Positions 50,525 through 60,078 are shown, counted from the first letter of the stretch. The stretch is 64,000 nt of DNA from Poriferisodalis sp965237655 (GCF_965237655.1 NZ_CBDEGB010000001.1:1240001-1304000), one strand, 5' to 3'. Numbers and translations are program-made. The notes: a model not told the origin generated them from the letters alone.

Positions 50525-53152
50525 TCATGAGGTCTGCGCCTGGGACGGCAGTCCGATGCGGGCACCCTCATGTTCGCGCAACCGCACGTTGACCCACATC
50601 TTCTCGATGTGCTGGGCGACCGTGAGAGCGCCTTGTGGCACCTCGTGGGTGGCAAAGAACGTCTCGACCTCGGTGGCGAGATCGCGGGTGTTCAATCCGC
50701 GTATCCCGCCGACCATGCGCGATATCGAGTTCTGGGGAAAGCGGCTGGTCAATTCGTCCCACTGGTCCCGGATGAACTCCCACGCCACCGGTCCCCAGTC
50801 GAGATGCGTCATGGCGGCACCGAGCAGGTACGGGGCGTTCTGGGTGCGCACCTCGGTGGCGAACAGTTCCAGCGTGCGCTCGAACAGTTGTCGATCTTCG
50901 AAGAGCAGCAGCGCCTGGAGGTAGCGCAGCTCGCTTTGGGGAGTGTCAGCTGAGCGGTACAACTCGACCATCCGCTCGTAGTCGGTCTCGTCGCCCGAAG
51001 CCGCAGCGACCTGCACTGCAGCCGCGGCCAGATTCGGCTCGACGGCGGCTCCGTTGCCAGAAGCTGCCTCGAAGAGTTCCCGTGCGCGGGTGCGCACCAG
51101 CTCGTCGCGCCCCCTGCCGCCAGCCGCTTCGAACAGCACGCCTCGCAGTTCACGGTCGAGATCGGGTTCGCCGGGCTGAGGCTCGAAGCCCAGCACGCCC
51201 AGGGCGGTCGTGGCCAAGTCCCTGATGAGAACGGCCACGGTTTCGCGCCCCGCCGGCTCGGCGATGGCGTGCAGCCCCTTCAGCCCCCAGATCATCCGCT
51301 GCCACACGTGCAGATCTGTCTCGGAGCCCAGGTCGGTCACGAGCCCGATGAACTCCGCAGCGCTGGCGTCGCCGGCCACGACGGCGGCGTAGGTGTCGTC
51401 CACCAGCCCGTAGCGCTCGATGGGTTCAAGCACCTCGAGCGCCTGGCGGGCCACAGCTGCGAGCAGGTCCCCGCTGTAGCGCACCCGGTAATAGCCGTGG
51501 CCGCCGGCATTGACGACGGTCCACTCGACCGGTCCGTCCAAGTCCACAGTCGCCGAGGCATCGGCGAGCAGCAGTCGCCGCTCGACGGTGTTGCCGTCGG
51601 CAAGGCGAGCGCGCACCATGACGGGCACGCTCCAGATCTCGGCATCCGCATCGTCGGATTCCCCGGTGCCATAGACAAAGCGGTGCTGCGAGACCGTCAG
51701 GCCGCTGCTATGCGCGTCGACGGACACGATCGGGTAGCCGCCCTTGAATATCCAGCCGTCCATGACCGACCTCACCGGCTCGCCGCTGGAGGACTCAAGG
51801 GCGTCCCACAAGTCGGTCGTGGTGGTGTTGGCGTAGCTGTTGCGTTCCAAGTAGTGCTGCACTCCCGCTGCAAACCGGTCCGGGCCGAGGTACTGCTCGA
51901 GCATCCGCACCACCGCAGCGCCCTTCTCGTAGGTCAGCACGTCGTACATGCCCTCGGCATCGGCGGGGGAGACCACCTCGTACTCGACGGGCCGGGTGGT
52001 GCTCAACGCGTCCACGTCGAACGCTGCCCCACGCTCGATCGAGAATTCGTCCCAGCGCTTCCACTCCGGCCGGAAGGCATCGGTGGTCGCCACCTGCATG
52101 AAGGTGGCGAACGCCTCCTTCAACCAGATGCCGTTCCACCAGTCCATCGTCACGAGATTGCCGAACCACATGTGAGCGAGTTCGTGCGCGACGACATCGA
52201 CGATGCGCAGCAGCTCCGCGGTGGTCGCCTTCTGCGGGTCTGCCAGCAGCAGCGTTTCGCGGAAGGTGATGGCACCCATGTTCTCCATGGCACCGAATGC
52301 GAAGTCCGGAACCGCTATGAGGTCCACCTTGGTGCCCGGGTAGTCGATGCCGTAGTAGTCGACCAGCCACGCGAGGGAGAACGCCCCGGCCTCCAACCCG
52401 AAAGCGGTCAGTGCCGACTTGCCGCGCACGTGAACGATCCGGAGCGGCACTCCGCCGACGTCCACCGGATCGGTCGCTTCGAGGTCGCCGACGATGAAGG
52501 CCATCAGGTAGGTCGACATCTGGATGGTGTCGGCGAATGTGTCGCGACGGCGCCCGTCGGTGGTGGCTTCGGACGACACCAATTCGCCGCAGCTGACCGC
52601 CATGAGGTCGGGGGGCACGATCATGGTGACGCCGAACACCGCCTTGAGGTCGGGCTCGTCGAAGCAGGGAAAAGCACGCCGGGCGTTGGTGGATTCGAAT
52701 TGGGTGGTGGCGATGGTGCGCGTCTCCCCGGCCTCGTCGACGAACGTGGATCGGTAGAAGCCGCGCAGCTGGTCGTTCAGCTCGCCGGCAAACCGGCATG
52801 CGATCTGCACTTGGCCGACATCGAGGCTGCTGCCGTCGACCGGCCGCAGCGTCATCCGCTCGGTCTCGGGATCGAAGGAGATCTCAGCGCCGACGGCCCT
52901 GCCGCTCTGGCGCAAGGTCGCATCGGAGCACTCGAGGTCGGCGGCATTCAAGGTGACGCTGTCGACCGGGCGCTGCACTGTCGCCTCGATGCGGACCTCC
53001 CCCACGAATCGTGCAGCTTCGAGATCTGGCTCGATGACGATGTCGTAGCGAACTGGCTGCACATCTCGTGGCAGCCGGTACGGGTTGGCGTCAGGTGCAC
53101 CGGAGCCGTCGGATCCCGACTTGGGGGGCGGGCCAGGAATGAGGAACGTCAC
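50525..53152 (-). CDS. pepN: Aminopeptidase N (M1 family)
   Basis: An 875-aa zinc aminopeptidase. Motifs in order: TTQFESTNARRAFPCFDEPD, DFAFGAMENMGAITFRE (substrate-binding GAMEN, about residue 287), HELAHMWFGNLVTM (zinc site, about 327, with Glu in WLKEAFATFM), and the ERAP1-C-like helical repeat domain over the last 350 residues. It removes N-terminal residues from peptides in the cytoplasm; no signal peptide is visible. GTG 53152 is chosen as start (GTG 53161 equally possible). It is divergent from the PfkB gene. Confidence 0.92.
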   Translation of the reverse strand: MTFLIPGPPPKSGSDGSGAPDANPYRLPRDVQPVRYDIVIEPDLEAARFVGEVRIEATVQRPVDSVTLNAADLECSDATLRQSGRAVGAEISFDPETERMTLRPVDGSSLDVGQVQIACRFAGELNDQLRGFYRSTFVDEAGETRTIATTQFESTNARRAFPCFDEPDLKAVFGVTMIVPPDLMAVSCGELVSSEATTDGRRRDTFADTIQMSTYLMAFIVGDLEATDPVDVGGVPLRIVHVRGKSALTAFGLEAGAFSLAWLVDYYGIDYPGTKVDLIAVPDFAFGAMENMGAITFRETLLLADPQKATTAELLRIVDVVAHELAHMWFGNLVTMDWWNGIWLKEAFATFMQVATTDAFRPEWKRWDEFSIERGAAFDVDALSTTRPVEYEVVSPADAEGMYDVLTYEKGAAVVRMLEQYLGPDRFAAGVQHYLERNSYANTTTTDLWDALESSSGEPVRSVMDGWIFKGGYPIVSVDAHSSGLTVSQHRFVYGTGESDDADAEIWSVPVMVRARLADGNTVERRLLLADASATVDLDGPVEWTVVNAGGHGYYRVRYSGDLLAAVARQALEVLEPIERYGLVDDTYAAVVAGDASAAEFIGLVTDLGSETDLHVWQRMIWGLKGLHAIAEPAGRETVAVLIRDLATTALGVLGFEPQPGEPDLDRELRGVLFEAAGGRGRDELVRTRARELFEAASGNGAAVEPNLAAAAVQVAAASGDETDYERMVELYRSADTPQSELRYLQALLLFEDRQLFERTLELFATEVRTQNAPYLLGAAMTHLDWGPVAWEFIRDQWDELTSRFPQNSISRMVGGIRGLNTRDLATEVETFFATHEVPQGALTVAQHIEKMWVNVRLREHEGARIGLPSQAQTS

Positions 53153-53227
53153 GGCGCGCACACTACCGACGCCCTGAGGGCCGGATAGATCGTGCGAACG
53201 GGCAGGACGAGGTGCTAAGCCGACGGG

Positions 53228-54346
53228 GTGGAGTTGGGCGAACAGCTGGATGTCGTCGGCATCGGCAACGCACCCGATGCCGCTGCTGGTGAGCATCCTC
53301 TTGATGTCGTGGGCAGCGGCAACGCACCCGATGCCGCTGCTGGTGAGCATCCTCTTGACGTCGTGGGCATCGGCAACGCCATGGTGGACGTGTTGCTGCG
53401 CGCCGACGAAGCCGTCGTGACCGAGTTGTGCATCGTCAAGGGAGCGATGACCTTGGTGGACACCCAGCGGGCGGTCGAGCTCAGCGCGCTCGTCGAGATG
53501 CTGGGCGGCGCCGACGAGATGACGCCCGGCGGCTCGGTGGCGAACACGATGCTGGGCATCGCGGCGCTGGGCGGCAGCGCCGGCTACATGGGCCGGGTGT
53601 GCGAGGACCCGCTCGGCGACCTGTTCGTCTCGGACATGGTCGGCCATGGCGTGGAACACGCCACTGCGCGGGCACCCGCAGACGACCCGACGGGTCGCTG
53701 CACGGTCGTCATCACCCCTGACGGCGAACGAACCATGAGCACGTACTTGGGCGCGTCCGCTGGTTTCGCCCCGGCCGATGTGGACTGGGCAATGGTGGGT
53801 CGCGCTCGGACCGTGCTGCTCGAGGGCTACCTCTGGGACCCGACGGCGGCCCGGGCAGCGCTGCGCGAAGTGGCGGAGCACTGCGCCACGCCCGGCAACC
53901 ACTGCCAGGTGGCGCTCAGCCTCTCGGACTCGCTGTGCGTGGAACGCCACCGGCGCGAGTTCATCGACATGGTCGATCGCTGCACCAACGTCCTGTTCGC
54001 CAACGCAGCCGAACTCAAGGCGCTCTACGCGACCGATGACCTGGACGAAGCGCTCGCAGCCGTGCAGGGTCGGGTGGACATCGCATCGGTGACGCTGTCG
54101 GCAGACGGGGCGGTCGTGGTGACGCCCGAAGGGATCGTGGAAATCCCTGTCGAGCCGGTCGACGAGGTCGTCGATCGGACGGGTGCAGGTGACCTGTACG
54201 CAGCGGGCGTGCTGTACGGTCTGGCTCGGGGGTATGACCTGGAACGGTGCGGCCGGCTGGGCTCGGTGGCAGCAGCCGAGGTCATCTCCCACGTGGGAAC
54301 CCGACCGCTCGTGCCGCTCGATTCGCTGGCCGCCGACATGCTCTAG
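53228..54346 (+). CDS. PfkB-family sugar/adenosine kinase with tandem N-terminal repeat
   Basis: A 372-aa ribokinase-fold kinase: LDVVGIGNAMVDVLLRADEA, GGSVANTMLGIAALGGSAGYMG, the lid region, and the C-terminal VDRTGAGDLYAAGVLYGLA with the catalytic Asp. It resembles adenosine kinase/fructokinase-like members (FANAAELKALY); substrate not settled. Before the real first strand, an 18-residue unit, LDVVGxGNAPDAAAGEHP, occurs twice and runs into the genuine LDVVGIGNAMVD. The first strand has therefore been duplicated in 54-bp steps. Start GTG 53228. Confidence 0.85.
   Translation: MELGEQLDVVGIGNAPDAAAGEHPLDVVGSGNAPDAAAGEHPLDVVGIGNAMVDVLLRADEAVVTELCIVKGAMTLVDTQRAVELSALVEMLGGADEMTPGGSVANTMLGIAALGGSAGYMGRVCEDPLGDLFVSDMVGHGVEHATARAPADDPTGRCTVVITPDGERTMSTYLGASAGFAPADVDWAMVGRARTVLLEGYLWDPTAARAALREVAEHCATPGNHCQVALSLSDSLCVERHRREFIDMVDRCTNVLFANAAELKALYATDDLDEALAAVQGRVDIASVTLSADGAVVVTPEGIVEIPVEPVDEVVDRTGAGDLYAAGVLYGLARGYDLERCGRLGSVAAAEVISHVGTRPLVPLDSLAADML
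53246..53380 (+). repeat. 54-bp in-frame tandem repeat (about 2.5 units)
   Basis: Units at 53246-53299 and 53300-53353 are almost identical, and a third partial unit (53354-53380) merges into the kinase core. The unit length is a multiple of three, so copy-number change would keep the frame. Confidence 0.9.
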
Positions 54347-54357
54347 AGCCAGCGTCG

Positions 54358-54467
54358 CGGCTCGGGAAGCAACTGTCACGCTGTCTGTGCGCAAATTTGC
54401 CGTCTGTGGCGGCATTTCTGCGCAGAGTCGGGGCTGGCGTCGATGGCAGGCACCGCCGCCTGTCCGC
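54358..54467 (+). repeat. 110-bp dispersed intergenic repeat, copy B
   Basis: Second copy of the element at 43781-43890, same orientation and same length. The inverted-repeat arms are gcgcaaatttgccg (54389-54402) and cggcatttctgcgc (54410-54423). It lies between the convergent PfkB and phosphohexomutase genes, where it may also end transcription. Confidence 0.8.
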
Positions 54468-54475
54468 TCGTGCCG

Positions 54476-56194
54476 CTATTCGACCGTGAAGAGAAGTGCT
54501 GACACGTCGGAGGCGATGGCGTCGAGCAGTGCTTGCAGGCGACTGCGTTCGGCGCGGACGTCGATGGGGGTCGGGCTCACGGCTTCGAGGTAGATCTTCG
54601 CCTTGGGTTCGGTGCCGCTCGGCCGGATGCAGATGCGCACCTGCGCCTCGGGGTCGTGGTTGGAGCCATCGGCCGTGGCGGGCGTCAGCTCCAGTTCGAC
54701 GAGGTCAGCGGGGTGAGGCGTGCTGGCGTCGAGCCAGTCCGTGATGTTCGCAACGGAGCGGCCAGCGATCGTGCGAGGTGGATTGGCTCGCAACGCCGCC
54801 ATGGCGGCGGCGATCGCACCGGCGCTGGCGCGCACTGAAGCTGCCGCCGTGACGTGGAGGCCGACTTCGATCGCCAGCTCGTCGAGTCGTTCGAGCGGAC
54901 TGATGCCGCGAGCAGCCAAGGCACCGGTCAGCCGCGCGAATTCGGTGGCTGCTGAGATGCCGTCTTTGTCGAGCACGGCGTCGGAGACCGAGTAGCCGAG
55001 CGCTTCCTCGTAGCCGAACACCCAGCGGGCATCGGGATGCGCCAGCCGGGGCTCCATAATCCACTTGAAACCGGTCAGGGTGCGGTGGTGGGCGACGTCC
55101 CGCGCAGCGCACAGGGCTTCGACCATCCGACCTGACACGACCGATGACGCCGAGATCAACGGTCGCACCGTCCCGTGGTCACCCGCCAGACCGATCAGCC
55201 AGTCGCACAGCAGCACGCCCAGTTCGTCGCCGCTCAGCCGGTGCCACACCCCGTCCCGATCGCGAACGGCCACCGCCAGCCGGTCTGCGTCGGGGTCGTT
55301 GGCGAGGACAAGATCGACTTCGCATGAGTCGGCGAGGCTCATCGCATCGTCGAGGGTGCCCGGCTCCTCGGGATTCGGGAACGGCAATCCCGGGAACGAT
55401 CCATCGGGATGTCGCTGGTGCTCCACGTAGATCGGCGGCGGCAGGCCGGCGGTGGCAAAGGCATGGCCTAGGGTCTGCGAGCCGACACCGCACAGCGCTG
55501 TGTAGACGATCGGTGGCACGTCGGTCGGATCGGCCGGTCGGCCGTCCGAGTCGAACACCGGTCGGCGGACGGCCGCGCCGACGTACTCGGCGATGACCGA
55601 GCGCACGTCAAGCAGCGCCAGCTCGTGGCGGGCTGCGAGGTCGTCGTCGGTCGGGAGGGCTTCGAGGTCAATACAGCCTTCGATGCGCCGGTCCAGCGGC
55701 GGCCGGATCTGCGTTCCGTCGGACCAATACACCTTGAGGCCGTTGTCCTCGCGAGGGTTGTGGCTGGCGGTGATCATGAGCCCCGCCCCTGCGGAACGGG
55801 CGAGCAGCTGCCGTGCCAGCAAAGGCGTCGGCACCCCTCCGTCGACGATGGCTGTCGGAACGCCCATGGCGGCGAGCAGGCGTGCGGCGTCGAACGCCAT
55901 GTCTGCGGAGCCGGCGCGGGCGTCGAAGCCGACGACGGCGCCCCGGTCGGCCAGGCCGCTGGAAACCAGCTCAGCGCCGACTGCCCGGGCGGTCAATCGA
56001 GCCATGACCCGGTTCATGCAGGCAGGCCCTGGTCCGGTCGGCCCTCGCATTCCAGCGGTTCCGAATCGCAGCGTTCTGCCGAAATGGGCCTCCACCCAGT
56101 CCGGGCGCTCGCGGTTGGTCTCGATGGAACTGCGCGTCCCTGGATCTGGGTCAACGGCTAGCCAGGCGTCGAGCGTTGCTGCGGGGGTCGTCAT
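54476..56194 (-). CDS. Phosphoglucomutase/phosphomannomutase
   Basis: A 572-aa alpha-D-phosphohexomutase of the long (PgcA/Pgm2-like) type: FGRTLRFGTAGMRGPTGPG, phosphoserine loop LMITASHNPREDNGLKVYW (about residue 140), metal loop DPDADRLAVAVRD, sugar loop GYEEALGYSVSD and phosphate loop IRPSGTEPKAKIYLE. It interconverts hexose 1- and 6-phosphates and would feed the UDP-sugar pyrophosphorylase encoded 10 kb away. ATG 56194 is the first start before the conserved part. Confidence 0.93.
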   Translation of the reverse strand: MTTPAATLDAWLAVDPDPGTRSSIETNRERPDWVEAHFGRTLRFGTAGMRGPTGPGPACMNRVMARLTARAVGAELVSSGLADRGAVVGFDARAGSADMAFDAARLLAAMGVPTAIVDGGVPTPLLARQLLARSAGAGLMITASHNPREDNGLKVYWSDGTQIRPPLDRRIEGCIDLEALPTDDDLAARHELALLDVRSVIAEYVGAAVRRPVFDSDGRPADPTDVPPIVYTALCGVGSQTLGHAFATAGLPPPIYVEHQRHPDGSFPGLPFPNPEEPGTLDDAMSLADSCEVDLVLANDPDADRLAVAVRDRDGVWHRLSGDELGVLLCDWLIGLAGDHGTVRPLISASSVVSGRMVEALCAARDVAHHRTLTGFKWIMEPRLAHPDARWVFGYEEALGYSVSDAVLDKDGISAATEFARLTGALAARGISPLERLDELAIEVGLHVTAAASVRASAGAIAAAMAALRANPPRTIAGRSVANITDWLDASTPHPADLVELELTPATADGSNHDPEAQVRICIRPSGTEPKAKIYLEAVSPTPIDVRAERSRLQALLDAIASDVSALLFTVE

Positions 56195-56276
56195 ACAGAA
56201 ACGCCTTGGCTCACCGGTGTCCATCCTGAAGCTGTGTCTATTGGAGGGACGGGAACGCCAGTATGTTCGGCTCGGC

Positions 56277-57728
56277 ATGTTGTTCCCGACGTTCGTCTTC
56301 GGAGCATTCTTCGTAGTCGTCTTTGTCGTGAACTGGCTCACGCGGCCGCACCCGGCCCTGTGGAAGCCGCTGATGCTGGCGGCCAGCATCGTGTTCTACG
56401 GCTGGTGGAGCTGGCGCTTCGTCTTCTTGCTGTTCGCGACCATTGTCATCAACTGGGTCGTGGGGCATTTCGCCGCAGCTCGGTTGTGGGACTCGGGCCA
56501 GGGGGTCGCCGGCTCTGCCCAAGCTGCGAAGTGGTGGGTCCGGATCGGCGTTGCCGCCAATCTCGGCATTCTCGGCGTCTTCAAGTACTGGGACTTCTTC
56601 GCCGTCGAGATGTCCAACCTGCTCGAGAGCATCGGGATCTCGGGCGCCCTGCCGGTGCTGGAGTACACGCTGCCGGTCGGCATCTCCTTCTACACGTTCC
56701 AAGCGATGAGCTACATCATCGACATCGGCCGCGGGAACGTCCGCGAGATGGCGCCGCTGGACTTTGCGGTGTACCTGTCGTTCTTTCCCCAGCTGGTGGC
56801 GGGACCGATCGTGCGGGCGGCAGAGATGGCGCCGCAGCTCGCTGCACGGCCCGACCCTCGCTACGTCCCAGCCGCGGAGGCGTTCGGGCTGATCCTGAAC
56901 GGGCTGTTCAAGAAGGTCGTGATCTCCAGCTTCCTGGCGAGCGAGATCGTGGACGGTGTCTTCGCTGATCCGGGGGCCCACAGCGGGCCCGAAGTTGTGC
57001 TCGGGGTGTACGCCTACGCAGTCCAGATTTATGCGGACTTCTCCGGCTACACCGACATCGCCATCGGCGTGGCGCTGCTGCTGGGCTTCCGTTTCCCGCA
57101 GAACTTCAACAATCCGTACCGGGCGCTGACGCTGCAGGACTTCTGGCGGCGCTGGCACATGACCCTGTCCCGCTGGCTGCGCGACTACCTCTACGTGCCG
57201 CTGGGCGGCAACCGGGGTGGCCGCGTCAACACGTACCGCAACCTCATGATCGTCATGCTGCTCGGCGGCCTGTGGCACGGCAGCACCTGGAATTTCGTGA
57301 TCTGGGGCGGCATTCACGGCGTCGTTCTGGCGGTGGAGCGGCTGGTGCGCGAGCAGCGGGAGCGCAGCGGCGCCGGCCCCTTGCTCTCCCCGGGCCTCGG
57401 CGAGGTGGTGCGCTGGCTGGTCACGTTCCATGTTGTGTGCCTTGCATGGGTGTTCTTCCGATCCGAGTCGCTGTCGGCGGCGGTCGAGATGCTCGGTGCG
57501 GTCGCCAGCTTCGACAACTACGCAGGCACCGCAACGCCGCTCGTGATCGCAGTGACATTCGGCGCACTGGCGTTCCAGTTCATGCCCACCGACTGGTTCG
57601 ATCTGCTGCGCGACGGCTTTGCCAGCCTCGGCTGGGTGGCACAAGGCGCCGTGGTGGGCGTCTCGTTGGTGGCGATCGATGTCCTCGGCCCGACGGGCGT
57701 TGCCCCGTTCATCTACTTCCAGTTCTGA
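56277..57728 (+). CDS. MBOAT family O-acyltransferase (AlgI/DltB-like)
   Basis: A 483-aa membrane acyltransferase. Family text: MLFPTFVFGAFFVVVFVVNW, LPVGISFYTFQAMSYIIDI, FPQLVAGPIVRAAEM, QIYADFSGYTDIAIGVALLL, FWRRWHMTLSRWLRDYLYVP and the active-site His in GGLWHGSTWNFVIWGG (about residue 332). It moves acyl groups across the membrane for sugar O-acetylation. It is followed by two SGNH-type genes, matching alginate/peptidoglycan acetylation systems. ATG 56277 fits homologue starts, though the nearest ggaggg is 29 bases away. Confidence 0.9.
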   Translation: MLFPTFVFGAFFVVVFVVNWLTRPHPALWKPLMLAASIVFYGWWSWRFVFLLFATIVINWVVGHFAAARLWDSGQGVAGSAQAAKWWVRIGVAANLGILGVFKYWDFFAVEMSNLLESIGISGALPVLEYTLPVGISFYTFQAMSYIIDIGRGNVREMAPLDFAVYLSFFPQLVAGPIVRAAEMAPQLAARPDPRYVPAAEAFGLILNGLFKKVVISSFLASEIVDGVFADPGAHSGPEVVLGVYAYAVQIYADFSGYTDIAIGVALLLGFRFPQNFNNPYRALTLQDFWRRWHMTLSRWLRDYLYVPLGGNRGGRVNTYRNLMIVMLLGGLWHGSTWNFVIWGGIHGVVLAVERLVREQRERSGAGPLLSPGLGEVVRWLVTFHVVCLAWVFFRSESLSAAVEMLGAVASFDNYAGTATPLVIAVTFGALAFQFMPTDWFDLLRDGFASLGWVAQGAVVGVSLVAIDVLGPTGVAPFIYFQF

Positions 57729-57731
57729 GTC

Positions 57732-58991
57732 ATGACGGCATCGCACGCTCCGCCCGATCCCCGGATCACTCCGTCCGCAGGGCCGCCACGCCTCGACTCC
57801 ACGGACCGCCGAACCGGGGTGGCTGCCGGCCGGGTCTTGGCAGCCGGAGCGCTCGGGCTGCTGCTGGCGATCATGCTCAACTCGCAGCAATTGCTGCGTG
57901 AGGCCCAGCAGAAGCCATTCGGCTGGGAGCGCGACGCCTCGGTGGCGGTCTGGGAGCCGGTTGAGGGCGCGTCCAGCGCCGTCGGCTTGCACCTGCCGCG
58001 CCTGTGGGCCGACGAGGCGTTGGGCCACTCGGTGACCGATCCGGGCGCGACCACCGACCCATTCGCCTCCGCCGTCGTGGGTGATGCCGCCGGCGACGCA
58101 GCAGTGGCCGATTCGACCCCCACCGGGGTCGTGGTCGCCGACACGCCCGCCACCGGGCCCGTCGGCACTGACAGCGACGACACCCCGGCGGTGGCGGACC
58201 AAATGACGGATTCCGGGTCGACGGTCGGCGGAACAGTTGGCACTGAGCTGACAGCCGGGGACGAGCAACAGGCCTCAGGCACCCTCGACGACGTGGCGAC
58301 GAGCGCACCTCCCACCAGCGTGCCGTGGTTCCCGACACCCGCCGACCCGCTGCAGCTGTCCATCATGGGCGACTCGATGGTGCAGTTCTTCGGCAAAACC
58401 ATGGTCGGACTGGCCAACGACACTGGTGTCATCGATGCCTCGACAGAGCACCAGCTCGCAAGCGGCCTGAGTAGACCCGACTTCTACGACTGGCCGACAC
58501 GCATCGTCGAAGTCATGGCAGGTGAAGACCCCGACGCGGTAGTGCTGATGTTCGGAGGCAACGACGCCCAGGCGATCGTCGTGGACGGACAGATCGCCCG
58601 CCGCTTCTCCGAGAGCTGGCTACAGGAGTATTCGGCGCGAGTCGGTCACATCATGGACCTGGTGACGACCGACCCGGAACGAATCTTGATCTGGGTCGGC
58701 CAGCCGATCATGGAGGATCCCGAATACGACTCCCGGATGCAGAGGGTCAACGAGGTCTTCGCAGCAGAAGCCGCAGAGCGCGACAGGGTGCGCTACGTGG
58801 ATATCCGCGACCTGTTCCGGGGACCGAACGGCGGCTTCAGCCGCTACGTCGCTGATGCCGATGGCCAGCTCACCGACGTCCGGCTCACCGATGGCGTCCA
58901 CCTCAGCACGATCGGTGGCAGATGGTTGTCGGAGGTGCTGCTGGACGAACTCGGCCTCGTCGTCGACCTGACATCAGGCGCTCCTTCGTGA
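57732..58991 (+). CDS. Membrane-anchored SGNH/DUF459 hydrolase-fold protein
   Basis: A 419-aa protein. One helix (GVAAGRVLAAGALGLLLAIM) near residue 40 anchors it; about 120 residues of Ala/Thr/Asp/Gly-rich linker follow. The SGNH domain has block I LSIMGDSMVQFFGK (Ser about 213), block III MFGGNDAQAIV and block V DGVHLSTIGG (His about 389). It probably transfers or removes acetyl groups on an exported polysaccharide together with the MBOAT protein, whose gene ends three bases upstream. Confidence 0.85.
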   Translation: MTASHAPPDPRITPSAGPPRLDSTDRRTGVAAGRVLAAGALGLLLAIMLNSQQLLREAQQKPFGWERDASVAVWEPVEGASSAVGLHLPRLWADEALGHSVTDPGATTDPFASAVVGDAAGDAAVADSTPTGVVVADTPATGPVGTDSDDTPAVADQMTDSGSTVGGTVGTELTAGDEQQASGTLDDVATSAPPTSVPWFPTPADPLQLSIMGDSMVQFFGKTMVGLANDTGVIDASTEHQLASGLSRPDFYDWPTRIVEVMAGEDPDAVVLMFGGNDAQAIVVDGQIARRFSESWLQEYSARVGHIMDLVTTDPERILIWVGQPIMEDPEYDSRMQRVNEVFAAEAAERDRVRYVDIRDLFRGPNGGFSRYVADADGQLTDVRLTDGVHLSTIGGRWLSEVLLDELGLVVDLTSGAPS

Positions 58992-59923
58992 TCCTGCAGG
59001 AGCTGCGCCGCCCTCGGCGATCGCTGAGGGCAGCAGTGGCCGCAGTCGTCGTGTGCCTGCTGGCGTCAGGGCTGCTTGGGGGACCGGCAGGGGCGCAGAC
59101 CGACGACGAGGCCTCGACCGACGACGGTGCCAGCGAGGAAATGCCAGCGCCCGAACAGGTGCCCGAGCCGGCACCCAGGGTCACTGAGGATCCATGGGCA
59201 GACCCGGTGCTGCGCTGGCCGGACCCGCTGTCGGAGTCACAGTTGGGCACCGAACCCACCTACTACTGGTTTGCACGCGACGACCGGCAGTCGCTCCTGC
59301 CGGCGGCGACACCGGAGCGGCCGTTGCGGGTGTGGTCCGGGGGCGACTCGATATCGGGCGGTCCCGTCTATGGCTTCCGGCAGCTGATTGCCGACGACGA
59401 ACGGTTCCGCTTCACCGAGGACATCATCAAGTCGACCGGGGTGGTGACCGACTGGTACTTCGACTGGGTCACCTATATGGCGACAGAAGTTGCCGAGGGG
59501 CCCTACGACGTCATCGTGCTGGCGATGGGCGCCAACGACAAGCAGCGCTTCCGGGGTTTTCCCGAGCGCTTTGGAGAGCCGGAATGGAACGAGCGCTATC
59601 AGGCCCGTGTCCGTGATCTCGTCGCAGCGGCCGCCAGGCCCGGCCGGTTGGTCATCTGGGTCGGCCTGCCGCCGTTGCAACCAAGGCACTTTGCCCCGTT
59701 GCCCGGTGTCGTCAACCCGCTCGCGGCAGCAGCCGCCGCCGAGGTCGACGGCGCGATCTACATGGACTCATTTGACGCAGTGGCGGTGGATGGCGCCTAT
59801 GCACGGCGTCTCGGACCGGGGCAACGCAACATCCGCACCCAGGACGGCATTCACTACACCTACTACGGCGGAATCGTGCTGACGGAGCCGATCCTGGCCG
59901 AAATAGAGCGCCGCAGCGGCTGA
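58988..59923 (+). CDS. Secreted SGNH/DUF459-like protein
   Basis: A 311-aa second SGNH protein overlapping the previous gene by four bases. A signal peptide (LRAAVAAVVVCLLASGLLGG, cleavage near PAGAQT) precedes an acidic linker. The domain has WSGGDSISGGPVYGF (Ser about 119), LAMGANDKQRF and QDGIHYTYYGGIVL. It is a paralogue of its neighbour by motif order but shorter, and the two may act in sequence on the same glycan. Confidence 0.83.
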   Translation: MILQELRRPRRSLRAAVAAVVVCLLASGLLGGPAGAQTDDEASTDDGASEEMPAPEQVPEPAPRVTEDPWADPVLRWPDPLSESQLGTEPTYYWFARDDRQSLLPAATPERPLRVWSGGDSISGGPVYGFRQLIADDERFRFTEDIIKSTGVVTDWYFDWVTYMATEVAEGPYDVIVLAMGANDKQRFRGFPERFGEPEWNERYQARVRDLVAAAARPGRLVIWVGLPPLQPRHFAPLPGVVNPLAAAAAAEVDGAIYMDSFDAVAVDGAYARRLGPGQRNIRTQDGIHYTYYGGIVLTEPILAEIERRSG

Positions 59924-59929
59924 CGCGGA

Positions 59930-60016
59930 CTAGCCGCGGCCGCAGTTGGGGCGCTTGCCGTGGTTTGCCTTGCTGCGGCGCGCCCGGAGCTTTCGCTTCT
60001 TGGTGCGCTTCGACAT
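59930..60016 (-). CDS. Ribosomal protein bL37
   Basis: A 28-aa very basic protein, MSKRTKKRKLRARRSKANHG followed by KRPNCGRG. The end SKANHGKRPN is the hallmark of the small actinobacterial large-subunit protein bL37 found in mycobacterial ribosomes. It stands alone, seven bases from the convergent end of the SGNH gene. It is easily missed because of its size. Confidence 0.85.
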   Translation of the reverse strand: MSKRTKKRKLRARRSKANHGKRPNCGRG

Positions 60017-60078
60017 AGGCGTTGCAGGCTATCGACGCCGCACCGGCATCAGTCCTGAGGCTTCAGTTCCTGTTTCCC

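Noticed and set aside
53246..53380. CRISPR-like array
   Set aside because: The repeats are contiguous, in frame and coding, with no spacers.
56238..58268. 676-codon open frame on the minus strand across the MBOAT and SGNH genes
   Set aside because: His/Arg-rich shadow of well-supported plus-strand genes.
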